Positions 17,130 through 25,465 of a stretch of DNA of 64,000 nt are shown here, piece after piece. The number at the start of each line of letters is the position of its first letter. Position 1 is the stretch's first letter. Where the stretch lies: assembly GCF_028657195.3 (NCBI RefSeq), contig NZ_JANCPR020000008.1, positions 1 to 64,000 on the forward strand, written 5' to 3'. The translations under genes and the position numbers were made by a program. The notes under the pieces were generated by a model, which saw only the letters and a program-made list of their open reading frames with translations, did no database searches and was not told where the DNA came from. The DNA is from Streptomyces iconiensis. Its GTDB lineage: Bacteria; Actinomycetota; Actinomycetes; Streptomycetales; Streptomycetaceae.

Positions 17130-18449
17130 ATGACGAGAGGCTATGCGGAGCTGCTGCGGGCCAAGCACGCGATGCGGTTGCTCGGAGGCACGCTGGTGGG
17201 CAGGCTGCCGAACGCGACGGGGCCCATCGCCATCGCACTGTTCGTCCGTGCCGAGGGCGGGAGCATGGCGCTCGCCGGGGTGTTGTCGGCCCTGTACGGG
17301 CTCGCGACGGCGTTCGGGCAGCCGATGCTGGGGCGGCTGGTCGACCTGTACGGGCAGCCGCGTGTGATGTTCCCGGCTGCGGTGCTCTCCGCGCTGGGCG
17401 CGGCCACGCTGGCGCTGTCCGGGGTGGGGTCGCTGCTGGTCGCCTACGGCGCCGTGCTGGCCTTCGGGCTGTTCACGCCGCCGCTGGAGGGCGGGCTGCG
17501 GGCCCTGTGGCCGAGTGTGCTCAAGCGGGAGGAGCGGGTGCACGCGGCGTACGCGCTGGATGCGGTGGCGCAGGAAGTGATGTTCGCCGCGGGGCCGTTG
17601 CTGGTGACGCTGCTGGTGGCGCGGTGGGACGAGACGGCTGCGCTGCTGGTGGTGAACGCACTGGGCGTGCTGGGCGCCCTCTCCGTCGTCGTGTCGCCGC
17701 CGTCGCGCGCGTGGCGTTCCTCGCCGCGTACGGCGCACTGGCTGGGGGCGCTGCGGTCCCCGGGGCTGAAGGCGCTGCTGGCCGCTTTCTTCTTCGTGGG
17801 GCTCGCGTTGGGGACGTTCGCGCTGGCGGGAGTGGCCTATGCGCAGGACCACGGGGACAAGCTCATATCGACCTATCTGCTGGCGGGGCAGGGTGCGGGG
17901 GCCCTGGTCGGCGGTGTGCTCTACGGGGCACGCCAGTGGCCCGGTGTGTACGAGGTGCGGCTGCGGGTGCTGGTGGGGCTGTTCGCCGCGGGGAACCTCC
18001 CGCTGGTGCTGGTGCCCGGCATGCCGGTGATGGTGGTGCTCGGCGGTCTCTCCGGGCTCTTCCTGGCGCCCGCATTGGCGTGTGCCTTCGTGGTGGTGGA
18101 CCGCCATGCGCCCACCGGCACGGTGACGGAGGCGTTCTCGTGGCTGGTGACCACGTTCGGGGTGGGCGCCGCGGCCGGGACGGGGGCGGTGGGCAGCGTC
18201 ATCGAGTGGGGCGGTTCTGGCGCCGGGTTCGGGCTGGCGGGGGCCGGCGGTGTGGCGGCGCTCGCGGTGATGCTGGCGACGACGCGGGTGCTGAGGCCGC
18301 CCGGCGGCGCCGTCCCCGAGGCGGCCGGCGCGGTCCGGGAGCCCGCTCCCGCCGCAGGTCCCGGGGGTGCCCCAACCCCGTTGACGGGTGCCGAAAATGA
18401 TCGCAACGGTGCCGCCGAACCCGGTTTCAGATCCGGCCATCAGGCGTAA
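17130..18449 (+). CDS. Major facilitator superfamily transporter
   Basis: This 439-residue protein has about 12 hydrophobic segments arranged as two six-helix halves, a GRLPNATGPIAIALF start of helix 1, the inter-helix loop LVDLYGQPRVM typical of MFS loop 2-3, and a hydrophilic C-terminal tail. ATG 17130 follows GGAGGGGAGTGG. It is divergent from the LacI-type regulator and ends 9 nt before pafA. Substrate and direction of transport are not readable; efflux of a small molecule is the usual annotation of such proteins. Confidence 0.9.
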   Translation: MTRGYAELLRAKHAMRLLGGTLVGRLPNATGPIAIALFVRAEGGSMALAGVLSALYGLATAFGQPMLGRLVDLYGQPRVMFPAAVLSALGAATLALSGVGSLLVAYGAVLAFGLFTPPLEGGLRALWPSVLKREERVHAAYALDAVAQEVMFAAGPLLVTLLVARWDETAALLVVNALGVLGALSVVVSPPSRAWRSSPRTAHWLGALRSPGLKALLAAFFFVGLALGTFALAGVAYAQDHGDKLISTYLLAGQGAGALVGGVLYGARQWPGVYEVRLRVLVGLFAAGNLPLVLVPGMPVMVVLGGLSGLFLAPALACAFVVVDRHAPTGTVTEAFSWLVTTFGVGAAAGTGAVGSVIEWGGSGAGFGLAGAGGVAALAVMLATTRVLRPPGGAVPEAAGAVREPAPAAGPGGAPTPLTGAENDRNGAAEPGFRSGHQA

Positions 18450-18458
18450 TGTTCAGTC

Positions 18459-19820
18459 ATGGACCGCCGAATCTTCGGGCTGGAGAACGAGTACGGCGTC
18501 ACATGTACGTTCCGGGGACAGCGGCGGCTGTCCCCCGACGAAGTGGCGCGGTACCTCTTCCGCCGTGTTGTGTCATGGGGCCGCAGCAGCAATGTGTTCC
18601 TGCGGAACGGCGCGCGCCTCTACTTGGACGTGGGTTCGCACCCGGAGTACGCCACTCCGGAGTGCGACAACGTGACCGAGCTGGTCACCCACGACAAGTC
18701 CGGCGAGCGCATTCTTGAGGGCCTCCTCGTCGATGCCGAACGCCGCCTGCACGAGGAAGGAATCGCGGGCGACGTCTATCTCTTCAAGAACAACACCGAC
18801 TCGGCCGGAAACTCCTACGGGTGCCACGAGAACTATCTTGTGGCGCGGCACGGGGAGTTCTCACGCCTGGCGGACGTACTGATTCCGTTCCTTGTCACCC
18901 GACAACTCGTATGCGGCGCCGGCAAGGTGCTCCAGACGCCGCGTGGAGCCGTCTACTGCGTCAGCCAGCGCGCCGAGCACATCTGGGAGGGCGTCAGCTC
19001 GGCGACGACCCGTTCGCGACCGATCATCAACACCCGGGACGAGCCGCACGCCGACGCGGAGCGCTACCGCAGGCTGCACGTCATCGTCGGGGACTCGAAC
19101 ATGTCCGAGACGACGATGCTGCTCAAGGTCGGCGCGACCGATCTCGTGCTGCGCATGATCGAGGCGGGCACGGTGATGCGGGACCTCACCCTGGAGAACC
19201 CGATCCGGGCGATCCGTGAGGTCAGTCACGACATCACGGGCCAGCGCAAGGTGCGTCTGGCCAGTGGCAGGGAGGCGTCGGCGCTGGAGGTGCAGCAGGA
19301 GTACTTCGACAAGGCTCTGGACTTCTGCGACCGCCGCGGCATCCGGTCGGGCCGGGTTGAGCAGGTGCTGGAGCTGTGGGGGCGCGCGCTGGAGTCGATC
19401 CGCTCCCAGGAGCTGGACAAGATCAACACCGAGATCGACTGGGTGATGAAGTACCAGCTCATCGAGCAGTACCGGAACAAGAACAACATCACCATGTCCC
19501 ATCCCCGTATCGCGCAGATAGATCTCGCGTACCACGACATCCACCGCCGCAGGGGCCTCTACTACCTGCTGGAGCGGAACGGCAAGGCCGCCAGGATCTG
19601 CAACGACCTCAAGATCTTCGAGGGCAAGTCGGTGCCCCCGCAGACCACCAGGGCGCGGCTGCGGGGCGACTTCATCCGCAGGGCGCAGGAGCAGCGCCGT
19701 GACTTCACGGTGGACTGGGTGCATCTGAAGCTCAATGACCAGGCGCAGCGCACGGTGCTGTGCAAGGACCCGTTCCGCTCGGTGGACGAGCGGGTGGAGA
19801 AGCTGATCGCCGGCATGTGA
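18459..19820 (+). CDS. pafA: Pup-protein ligase
   Basis: This 453-residue glutamine-synthetase-like ligase joins the C-terminal Glu of Pup to substrate lysines. It shows GLENEYGV at the ATP site, [21 protein letters not shown] with the catalytic Asp, and [17 protein letters not shown]. It lacks the Dop loop found in the related gene at 11788, which settles which paralogue is which. TAATGT ends 6 nt before the ATG and there is no Shine-Dalgarno sequence, so translation is probably from a leaderless transcript. Confidence 0.97.
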   Translation: MDRRIFGLENEYGVTCTFRGQRRLSPDEVARYLFRRVVSWGRSSNVFLRNGARLYLDVGSHPEYATPECDNVTELVTHDKSGERILEGLLVDAERRLHEEGIAGDVYLFKNNTDSAGNSYGCHENYLVARHGEFSRLADVLIPFLVTRQLVCGAGKVLQTPRGAVYCVSQRAEHIWEGVSSATTRSRPIINTRDEPHADAERYRRLHVIVGDSNMSETTMLLKVGATDLVLRMIEAGTVMRDLTLENPIRAIREVSHDITGQRKVRLASGREASALEVQQEYFDKALDFCDRRGIRSGRVEQVLELWGRALESIRSQELDKINTEIDWVMKYQLIEQYRNKNNITMSHPRIAQIDLAYHDIHRRRGLYYLLERNGKAARICNDLKIFEGKSVPPQTTRARLRGDFIRRAQEQRRDFTVDWVHLKLNDQAQRTVLCKDPFRSVDERVEKLIAGM

Positions 19821-20004
19821 CACACGCGGATGCGAGTGTCGGGCGCGGGCGGTCCGGGTGGATACGGGCCGTTCGCGCCTTCCTCGTCAGCACAGGTTGA
19901 CCGGGGTCAGGGCCGTTTCCGTGTCGCAGGTGGCGGGGGTGCAGGGGCGTAGTCGTAGGGTGTCAGAACTGCCCGGACACCCCCTACACCCACGAGTGGG
20001 ACAC

Positions 20005-20988
20005 ATGCTGCATCTCTCCGGGGGTTCGAACCCCCGTACCTCCCGCGTTTCCCGGCCCCTCTCCCGGAAGTTCGCGCGCGCCTCGGCCGCCGCGCTGGCC
20101 GTGCCGCTGTTGGTCGTCTCGGCCGCTGCCTGCGGTTCCGAGGACGGTTCGAGCTCCGACTCCAAGGGCGGCCTGCCCAGCGTCAGCGGTCAGCTCGGCA
20201 AGAAGCCCAAGATCGAGAAGGGGCAGGGCGACCAGCCCGACAAGCTCGGCGTGAAGGTCCTCAAGCAGGGCGACGGGCAGAAGGTCCAGAAGGGCGACGC
20301 TGTCAACGCGCACTACGTCGGCCAGCTCTGGAAGGGCAAGGAATTCGACAGCAGCTGGAAGCGCGGCACCCCTGCCACGTTCCAGATCGGCAACGGCAAG
20401 GTGATCAAGGCCTGGGACGAGGCGCTGGTCGGCAAGAAGATGGGCAGCCGCGTCGAGATCGTCGCGCCGCCCGGTAAGGCGTACGGCAAGCAGGGCCAGC
20501 CGCCGACGATTCCCGCCAATTCCACGCTGGTCTTCGTTGTCGACCTGAAGAAGATCATGCCGAGCCAGATCGATGGCAAGCCCGTTGACAAGCCGCAGAA
20601 CCCCGACCTGCCCAAGGTCAGCACCAAGATCACGAAGAACAAGGCGCCCTCTGTCGAGATGCCCAAGGACAAGTCGGCTCCGGACAAGCTGATCAGCGAG
20701 CCGGTCGTGGAGGGTGACGGCAAGGCCGCCACCGAGAAGAGCACGATCCTCGCCAACTTCACGGCGAAGCAGTGGAAGACCGGCAAGCAGCTCGACAACA
20801 CCTGGGCGCAGGGCGGACCGCAGGAGTTCCCCGTCTCGCAGATCCCGGGCTGGAAGGAAGGGCTCAAGGGTGCCAAGGCGGGCAGCCGCGTGGTGATCTC
20901 CGTGCCGCCGGAGACCTTCCCCAAGGAGCAGCGGAAGCAGTTCAAGGACGGCGTCGTCTTCTCGGTGGACGTCCTTGACGTGAAGTGA
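20005..20988 (+). CDS. Secreted FKBP-type peptidyl-prolyl isomerase lipoprotein, two domains
   Basis: From ATG 20005 the protein is 327 residues, with a basic region, hydrophobic AAALAVPLLVVSAAAC and a lipobox-like Cys, so it should be a surface lipoprotein. The first FKBP domain (GDAVNAHYVGQLWKGKEFDSSW ... IPANSTLVFVVDL) is complete. The second (TAKQWKTGKQLDNTWAQGG ... GVVFSVDVLDVK) lacks several aromatic pocket residues and may be structural. The start is uncertain because no good ribosome site precedes any candidate. It lies upstream of a second, cytoplasmic FKBP, and both may aid protein folding. Confidence 0.87.
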   Translation: MLHLSGGSNPRTSRVSRPLSRKFARASAAALAVPLLVVSAAACGSEDGSSSDSKGGLPSVSGQLGKKPKIEKGQGDQPDKLGVKVLKQGDGQKVQKGDAVNAHYVGQLWKGKEFDSSWKRGTPATFQIGNGKVIKAWDEALVGKKMGSRVEIVAPPGKAYGKQGQPPTIPANSTLVFVVDLKKIMPSQIDGKPVDKPQNPDLPKVSTKITKNKAPSVEMPKDKSAPDKLISEPVVEGDGKAATEKSTILANFTAKQWKTGKQLDNTWAQGGPQEFPVSQIPGWKEGLKGAKAGSRVVISVPPETFPKEQRKQFKDGVVFSVDVLDVK

Positions 20989-21046
20989 CCGCTTCCGTGG
21001 CAGACTGGCGCGGTTGTCCCCAAGATTCGTTCGTAGGAGCAATTTC

Positions 21047-21421
21047 GTGAGCATCGACAAGCCCGAGGTCGACTTCCCTGAAGGCGAGGCGCCGACCGAC
21101 CTGGAGATCCAGGACCTGTGGGAGGGCGATGGCCCCGAGGCCAAGGCCGGGGACAATGTCTCCGTGCACTACGTGGGTGTCTCGTTCTCCACCGGTGAAG
21201 AGTTCGACGCGAGCTGGAACAGGGGCAAGCCGCTCCAGTTCCAGCTGGGTGCCGGACAGGTCATCGAGGGCTGGGACAAGGGTGTGCAGGGCATGAAGGT
21301 CGGCGGTCGTCGCCGTCTGACGATCCCGGCCCGCCTGGCCTACGGGGAGCGCGGTGCCGGCGGCGGACGGATCAAGCCGAACGAGTCGCTGATCTTCGTC
21401 TGCGATCTCATCGCCGTCTGA
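21047..21421 (+). CDS. Cytoplasmic FKBP-type peptidyl-prolyl cis-trans isomerase
   Basis: This 124-residue single FKBP domain has all the usual pocket residues: VHYVGVSFSTGEEFDASWNRG, FQLGAGQVIEGWDKGVQGMKVGGRR, IPARLAYGERGAGG, and IKPNESLIFVCDLI. GTG 21047 has TAGGAG six bases upstream. There is no signal peptide, so it acts in the cytoplasm. It is 58 nt after the lipoprotein FKBP and is followed by a strong terminator. Confidence 0.95.
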   Translation: MSIDKPEVDFPEGEAPTDLEIQDLWEGDGPEAKAGDNVSVHYVGVSFSTGEEFDASWNRGKPLQFQLGAGQVIEGWDKGVQGMKVGGRRRLTIPARLAYGERGAGGGRIKPNESLIFVCDLIAV

Positions 21422-21435
21422 CGGACACGGAACCA

Positions 21436-21471
21436 CCGGGAGCCCCGCCCACGGCGGGGCTCCCGGCTTTT
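21436..21471 (+). terminator. Terminator after the cytoplasmic FKBP gene
   Basis: CCGGGAGCCCCGCC (21436-21449) pairs with 21453-21466, loop CAC, followed by CTTTT. This is a textbook intrinsic terminator 14 nt past the stop. Confidence 0.92.
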
Positions 21472-21536
21472 GCCGTCCGCTCCGCGGGCGGTACGGTCGA
21501 CAGCCGGAACAGCAGCAGAGAGGGCACGAGGAACCC

Positions 21537-22529
21537 ATGGCGATTGCCAAGGCCGAGCGGCTGATGAATCTGGCGCTGTGCCTCCTGGGTGCCCGGCGTC
21601 CGCTCACCAAGCGTGAGCTGCGCGACTCCATCGAGGCGTACGTCGAAGCCTTCGGGTCAGGCGAGGGGCACACCGGCAGCGAGGAGTCCTTCAGCCGGAT
21701 GTTCGAGCGGGACAAGGACGACCTGCGCGAGCTGGGCCTCGTCATCGACACCGTGGAGAACCTCGACGGCGAGACCGGCTATGTGGCCCGGCGCGACAGC
21801 AACACCCTGCCGCCCGTCACCCTCGACGCAGCCGAGGCCACGGCGCTGGGCCTCGCGGCCCGCGTCTGGCAGCAGGCGAGGCTCGCCGCTGCCGCCAGCG
21901 GAGCGCTCCAGAAGCTGCATGCCGCCGGCGGCATGCCGGGTGTGAGCGTTGCCGAACAGGACGGGGAGCGGCGGCACAGCACGCTGGAGCCCCATATCCC
22001 CGCGCGGGAGGCGGCGTTCGAGCCGCTGATGCTGGCATGCCGCGACCGGCGGCCCGTCGTCTTCGACTACCGCAAGTCCAACGCCGCACGTGCCGAGAAG
22101 CGCCAGGTCGAGCCGTGGACGCTGGAGTGCTGGCGCGGCCACTGGTACCTCGCCGGCTACGACAGGGACCGGGGCGCCGAGCGCGTCTTCCGGCTCTCGC
22201 GCATCACGGGCGCCGTGCGCTCACGTGCGGCGGCCTTCACCGCGCCCGTCCCCGACCAGGTGACGGTGCGCGAGACGGTGGAGCGCTGGGCAGGCGAGGG
22301 CGCCACCAGCAGCGCCCGTATCCGGCTGCGCGCGGGCTCTGGCTACCCGCTGCGGGCCAGGGCGCTGTCGACCAGGGAACTGGGCGACGGCTGGGACGAG
22401 TTGGAGATCCCCTACGGTCATGGACTCGACGCCTGGCTGGTGGAGTTCGGGCCCGATGTGATCGTGCTGGAACCCGCTGAGCTACGGGCCGACGTGGTCG
22501 ACCGGCTGCGCGCCGTGGCCAAGGGCTGA
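21537..22529 (+). CDS. pafB: WYL-domain transcriptional regulator PafB
   Basis: This 330-residue protein has an N-terminal winged HTH (ERLMNLALCLLGARRPLTKRELRD, about 7-30), a linker (LGLVIDTVENLDGETGY), and a WYL domain (RPVVFDYRKSN ... WTLECWRGHWYLAGYDRDRGAERVFRLSRI). In mycobacteria PafB and PafC act as a heterodimeric activator of the RecA-independent DNA-damage regulon. The ATG has GCACGAGGAA upstream. It is 16 nt upstream of pafC, so the two are co-produced. RecA-NDp-like promoters lie upstream of four genes in this window. Confidence 0.95.
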   Translation: MAIAKAERLMNLALCLLGARRPLTKRELRDSIEAYVEAFGSGEGHTGSEESFSRMFERDKDDLRELGLVIDTVENLDGETGYVARRDSNTLPPVTLDAAEATALGLAARVWQQARLAAAASGALQKLHAAGGMPGVSVAEQDGERRHSTLEPHIPAREAAFEPLMLACRDRRPVVFDYRKSNAARAEKRQVEPWTLECWRGHWYLAGYDRDRGAERVFRLSRITGAVRSRAAAFTAPVPDQVTVRETVERWAGEGATSSARIRLRAGSGYPLRARALSTRELGDGWDELEIPYGHGLDAWLVEFGPDVIVLEPAELRADVVDRLRAVAKG

Positions 22530-22545
22530 GGGGGAGGAACGCCAT

Positions 22546-23508
22546 ATGGCCGGCAACGCCATCGACCAGACCCGCAGGATGCTCTCGCTGGTCACCTACC
22601 TGCGGGACAGGCCGGGTGCCCGGGTCGACGAGGTCGCACGGGCCTTCGCGATCACCGCTGACGAGCTGATCTCCGACCTGAACGTGCTGCCCATGTGCGG
22701 GACCAGCTTCCGCGGCGGCGACCTGCTGGAGATCGACACCGACGGCGAGCGCATCTGGTGGCGCAACGCGGACGCGCTGGGCAGCGACACGGCCCAGCCG
22801 CTGCGGCTGGCAGCGGACGAGGCCACCGCGCTGCTGGTGGCGGCGCGTGCCGTCGCCACGCTGCCGGGGCTGCGCGAGAGCGACCGCGACGCGCTCCAGC
22901 GGGCAACCGCCAAGCTGGAGACGGCGGCGGGGGAGAGCGCGGGCGCCAGCTCGCGGCTGTCGGTGACCTTCGAGTCCGAGGGCGGCGTCTTCGCCGATGT
23001 CGACCGCGCCATCGCCGAGCGGCGCAGGCTGTGGCTGCGCTACTACTCTCCGGCACGCGACGAACTGACCGATCGCGAGGTGGACCCGATCAGGCTGTTC
23101 GCTGTCGGGCACACCTACGTGGAGGCGTGGTGCCGGCTGTCGGAGGCGCGGCGTACCTTCCGCCTCGACCGGATCGCCGAGATCAAGCTGCTCGACGAGC
23201 GCTCCGACCCGCCCCCGATCGAGCCCCGGGACCTGAGCGCCGGGCTCGTACAGCCCGCCGCCGGCGACCCTGAGGTCGTCATCGAGGTGGGCCCCGGCGG
23301 GCGTTGGGTCGCGGAGTACTACCCGTACGACAGCGCTGAGGAACTGCCCGACGGCGGGCTGCGGATCACGCTGCGTACGCCCGACCCGGCCTCGCTGCGC
23401 CGACTGGCGCTGCGGCTCGGCAAGGACGGGCGGATCACGTCGCCCCCCGAGCTGGACGACAGCGCGCGGGAAGCGGCGAAGAAGGCGCTCGCCGCCTACG
23501 GGGAGTGA
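22546..23508 (+). CDS. pafC: WYL-domain transcriptional regulator PafC
   Basis: This 320-residue partner of PafB starts with AIDQTRRMLSLVTYLRDRPGARVDEVARAFAI, a winged HTH, followed by LPMCGTSFRGGDLLEIDTDG. A WYL domain follows (RRLWLRYYSPARDELTDREVDPIRL ... EAWCRLSEARRTFRLDRI). A C-terminal WCX segment ends the protein. The WYL pocket is thought to sense a DNA-damage-linked signal, possibly single-stranded DNA. GGGGGAGGAA lies upstream of the ATG. The pair does not have an obvious RecA-NDp site of its own that I could find. Confidence 0.95.
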   Translation: MAGNAIDQTRRMLSLVTYLRDRPGARVDEVARAFAITADELISDLNVLPMCGTSFRGGDLLEIDTDGERIWWRNADALGSDTAQPLRLAADEATALLVAARAVATLPGLRESDRDALQRATAKLETAAGESAGASSRLSVTFESEGGVFADVDRAIAERRRLWLRYYSPARDELTDREVDPIRLFAVGHTYVEAWCRLSEARRTFRLDRIAEIKLLDERSDPPPIEPRDLSAGLVQPAAGDPEVVIEVGPGGRWVAEYYPYDSAEELPDGGLRITLRTPDPASLRRLALRLGKDGRITSPPELDDSAREAAKKALAAYGE

Positions 23509-23541
23509 GAGCGGGCTCTACGAGCCACTAGGCTGCTCCCC

Positions 23542-23772
23542 ATGTTGTGGCCGATGTTCTTCCTGGTCCTGGCCTTCTGCGGGATCGCCGTACTCGGGGT
23601 GCTCGCTGTCCGGGTGGGGCTGGAGGTGCGCCGTTTCTCCCGTGCGGTCGGTGACAGTTCGGAGCGGATCACCAGGGCCGCTGAGAATCTGGAGCGTGCC
23701 GCCGTACCGCTCGCGGCGCGTGCCCCGCGTGTGCCGTCCTCCAGCGAGACACAAGCTCCTTACGAGACATAG
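23542..23772 (+). CDS. Small single-pass membrane protein upstream of tatA
   Basis: This 76-residue protein has one strong hydrophobic helix (MFFLVLAFCGIAVLGVLAV, about 5-23), then a basic amphipathic stretch (RVGLEVRRFSRAVGDSSERITRAAENLERAA) resembling a small coiled segment, and a short polar tail. TAGGCT ends 7 nt before the ATG and there is no ribosome site, so the transcript is probably leaderless. It sits between pafC and tatA in a conserved context. I do not recognise a function; its helix-plus-amphipathic layout loosely recalls TatA, but the TatA motif FGxKKLP is absent. Confidence 0.72.
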   Translation: MLWPMFFLVLAFCGIAVLGVLAVRVGLEVRRFSRAVGDSSERITRAAENLERAAVPLAARAPRVPSSSETQAPYET

Positions 23773-24008
23773 GAGACGCGAAGGCGGTCTGCTGGTATGG
23801 ACAGCGGAGGGGTAGGCTGCCTGGCGTGCCGTGTCGACGGCGGCTGGAGCACGCAATCGGGAGGATGCACGGGGATTGCCTGGTGTTCACTCCACAGGGT
23901 TACGATCGCTGCCAGTACGTCAGCTCGACGCGGTATGTCAGCACGACGCAGGCAGCCAAACACACGGCAGGCAGGACACACGCCGCCCCGGCGAGAAGGT
24001 AGTGGCAC

Positions 24009-24302
24009 ATGATCGGCAATCTGAGGCCCATGGAAATTGTCCTGATCATCCTTGTCATCCTGCTGCTGTTCGGAGCCAAGAAGCTTCCGGACATGGCCCG
24101 TTCGCTGGGCAAGTCGGCCCGCATCCTCAAGAGCGAGGCCAAGCAGATGAAGAAGGAAGGCGGCTCGACCGCCGAGGGCGAGGCGGAGGCCAAGTCCGGT
24201 GAGGCGCAGCAGTCGGCGCCCAGGACCATCCAGGCAGCCCCCGGTGACACGGCGACCGCGCGTCCCGTCACGGAGCCGGACCAGCAGCAGAAGAGCAGCT
24301 GA
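24009..24302 (+). CDS. tatA: Sec-independent twin-arginine translocase subunit TatA
   Basis: This 97-residue protein has an N-terminal transmembrane helix ([20 protein letters not shown]) and the hallmark FGAKKLP hinge. It then has an amphipathic helix ([20 protein letters not shown]) and a polar, disordered tail. It oligomerises to form the transport path for folded proteins with twin-arginine signals. GAGAAGGTAG precedes the ATG. It is 51 nt upstream of tatC and probably forms an operon with it. No tatB lies beside it, as usual in Streptomyces. Confidence 0.96.
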   Translation: MIGNLRPMEIVLIILVILLLFGAKKLPDMARSLGKSARILKSEAKQMKKEGGSTAEGEAEAKSGEAQQSAPRTIQAAPGDTATARPVTEPDQQQKSS

Positions 24303-24353
24303 GACACGCAGCTGACCAGGATGCCGCCGACACTTCGAGACTGAGGACGAGGG

Positions 24354-25313
24354 TTGCTCAAGTCCGCCCGTAACCAGGGTAAGCGGGAAAGAGATCCCGA
24401 GGGCCGGATGCCCCTCGCGGATCATCTGCGTGAGCTGCGCAACCGCTTGATGAAGTCCGTGCTGGCGATCCTTGTCGTCACCATCGTGGCGATGGTCTAT
24501 TACAAGCAGATCGCCGACTTCCTGATGGACCCCGTCCGCGACTCGGTGGGCTGCACGAAGGGCTTCGGCGAGGCCGCCAAGGAAGGCGAGACCTGCGCCG
24601 AGATCACCATCAACGGCCTGATCGCGCCCTTCACGATCATGCTCAAGGTGGCCCTCACGGCGGGCGTCGTCGTCGCCTCGCCGATCTGGCTCTACCAGCT
24701 GTGGGGCTTCCTCGCCCCCGGCCTGCACAAGCACGAGAAGAAGTACGCGCGCTCCTTCGTCGGAGTCGGCGTGCCGCTGTTCCTCGCGGGTGCCTGCCTG
24801 GCCTACGTCGTCCTGCCGACGGCTGCCAAGACCTTGCTGGACTTCAGCCCCGAGGGCACGGGCAACCTGATCCCGCTGGACGACTTCCTCGACATCGTCA
24901 CCCGTCTGGTGATCGTCTTCGGGCTCGCCTTCGAACTGCCGCTGCTGCTGGTCCTGTTGAACCTCGGCGGCATCCTCAGCGGGAAGCGTCTGCTGGGCTG
25001 GTGGCGAGGGATGGTGCTGGGCATCACGATCTTCGCGGCCGTCGCGACACCGACAGGTGACCCGCTGACGATGTGCGCGCTGGCGGCGCCCATCGTCCTG
25101 CTCTACTTCGGTGCCGTCGCCATCTCGCTCTTCAACGACCGCCGCCGCAGGCGCGCCAGCCCGTACGCGGGCCTGGACGACGACGAGGCGTCCACGCTCG
25201 ACGACGTTCCGGAACCCGTCGCCTCCACCGACTCCGTACCGGCGCCGCGCTCCGTCTCCGACGACGGCGCGGGCGGACCGAACCGGATGAACGGTTACGA
25301 CGACGCCACCTGA
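24354..25313 (+). CDS. tatC: Sec-independent twin-arginine translocase subunit TatC
   Basis: This 319-residue membrane protein has six hydrophobic segments and the signal-peptide-binding MPLADHLRELRNRL near the N-terminus, with the conserved Glu. It also has the PIWLYQLWGFLAPGL and ATPTGDPLT family motifs. The start is taken as TTG 24354 because GAGGACGAGGG precedes it and streptomycete TatC begins LKSARN; the internal ATG at 24408 would cut this off. A long acidic C-terminal tail (about 265-319) extends beyond the common core. Confidence 0.95.
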   Translation: MLKSARNQGKRERDPEGRMPLADHLRELRNRLMKSVLAILVVTIVAMVYYKQIADFLMDPVRDSVGCTKGFGEAAKEGETCAEITINGLIAPFTIMLKVALTAGVVVASPIWLYQLWGFLAPGLHKHEKKYARSFVGVGVPLFLAGACLAYVVLPTAAKTLLDFSPEGTGNLIPLDDFLDIVTRLVIVFGLAFELPLLLVLLNLGGILSGKRLLGWWRGMVLGITIFAAVATPTGDPLTMCALAAPIVLLYFGAVAISLFNDRRRRRASPYAGLDDDEASTLDDVPEPVASTDSVPAPRSVSDDGAGGPNRMNGYDDAT

Positions 25314-25432
25314 GCGGCCCCCTTACGCAGCTGAGCAGCCGGTCACCCGCTGCCCTCTCCTGCTGACCCCGCGTATGCGCGGAACGCTCTGACCATGGGT
25401 TTTGGGCCATGTGCCGGTAAAGATCGTGAGTT

Positions 25433-25455
25433 CTGTCAGACGTGGCCGGTACGCT
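25433..25455 (+). promoter_or_regulatory. RecA-NDp (PafBC-type) promoter of the Ski2-like helicase gene
   Basis: CTGTCAGAC (25433-25441), N8 and TACGCT (25450-25455) keep the TGTCR core, exact spacing and -10 of the motif; the last two bases of the first element differ. The ATG lies 10 nt downstream, so the transcript would have an almost absent leader. Confidence 0.62.
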
Positions 25456-25465
25456 CGTAGACACG

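Noticed and set aside
20018..20040. tRNA gene suggested by GGTTCGAACC-type palindrome
   Set aside because: No acceptor stem, D-arm or anticodon arm is found at the right distance, so it is not a tRNA.
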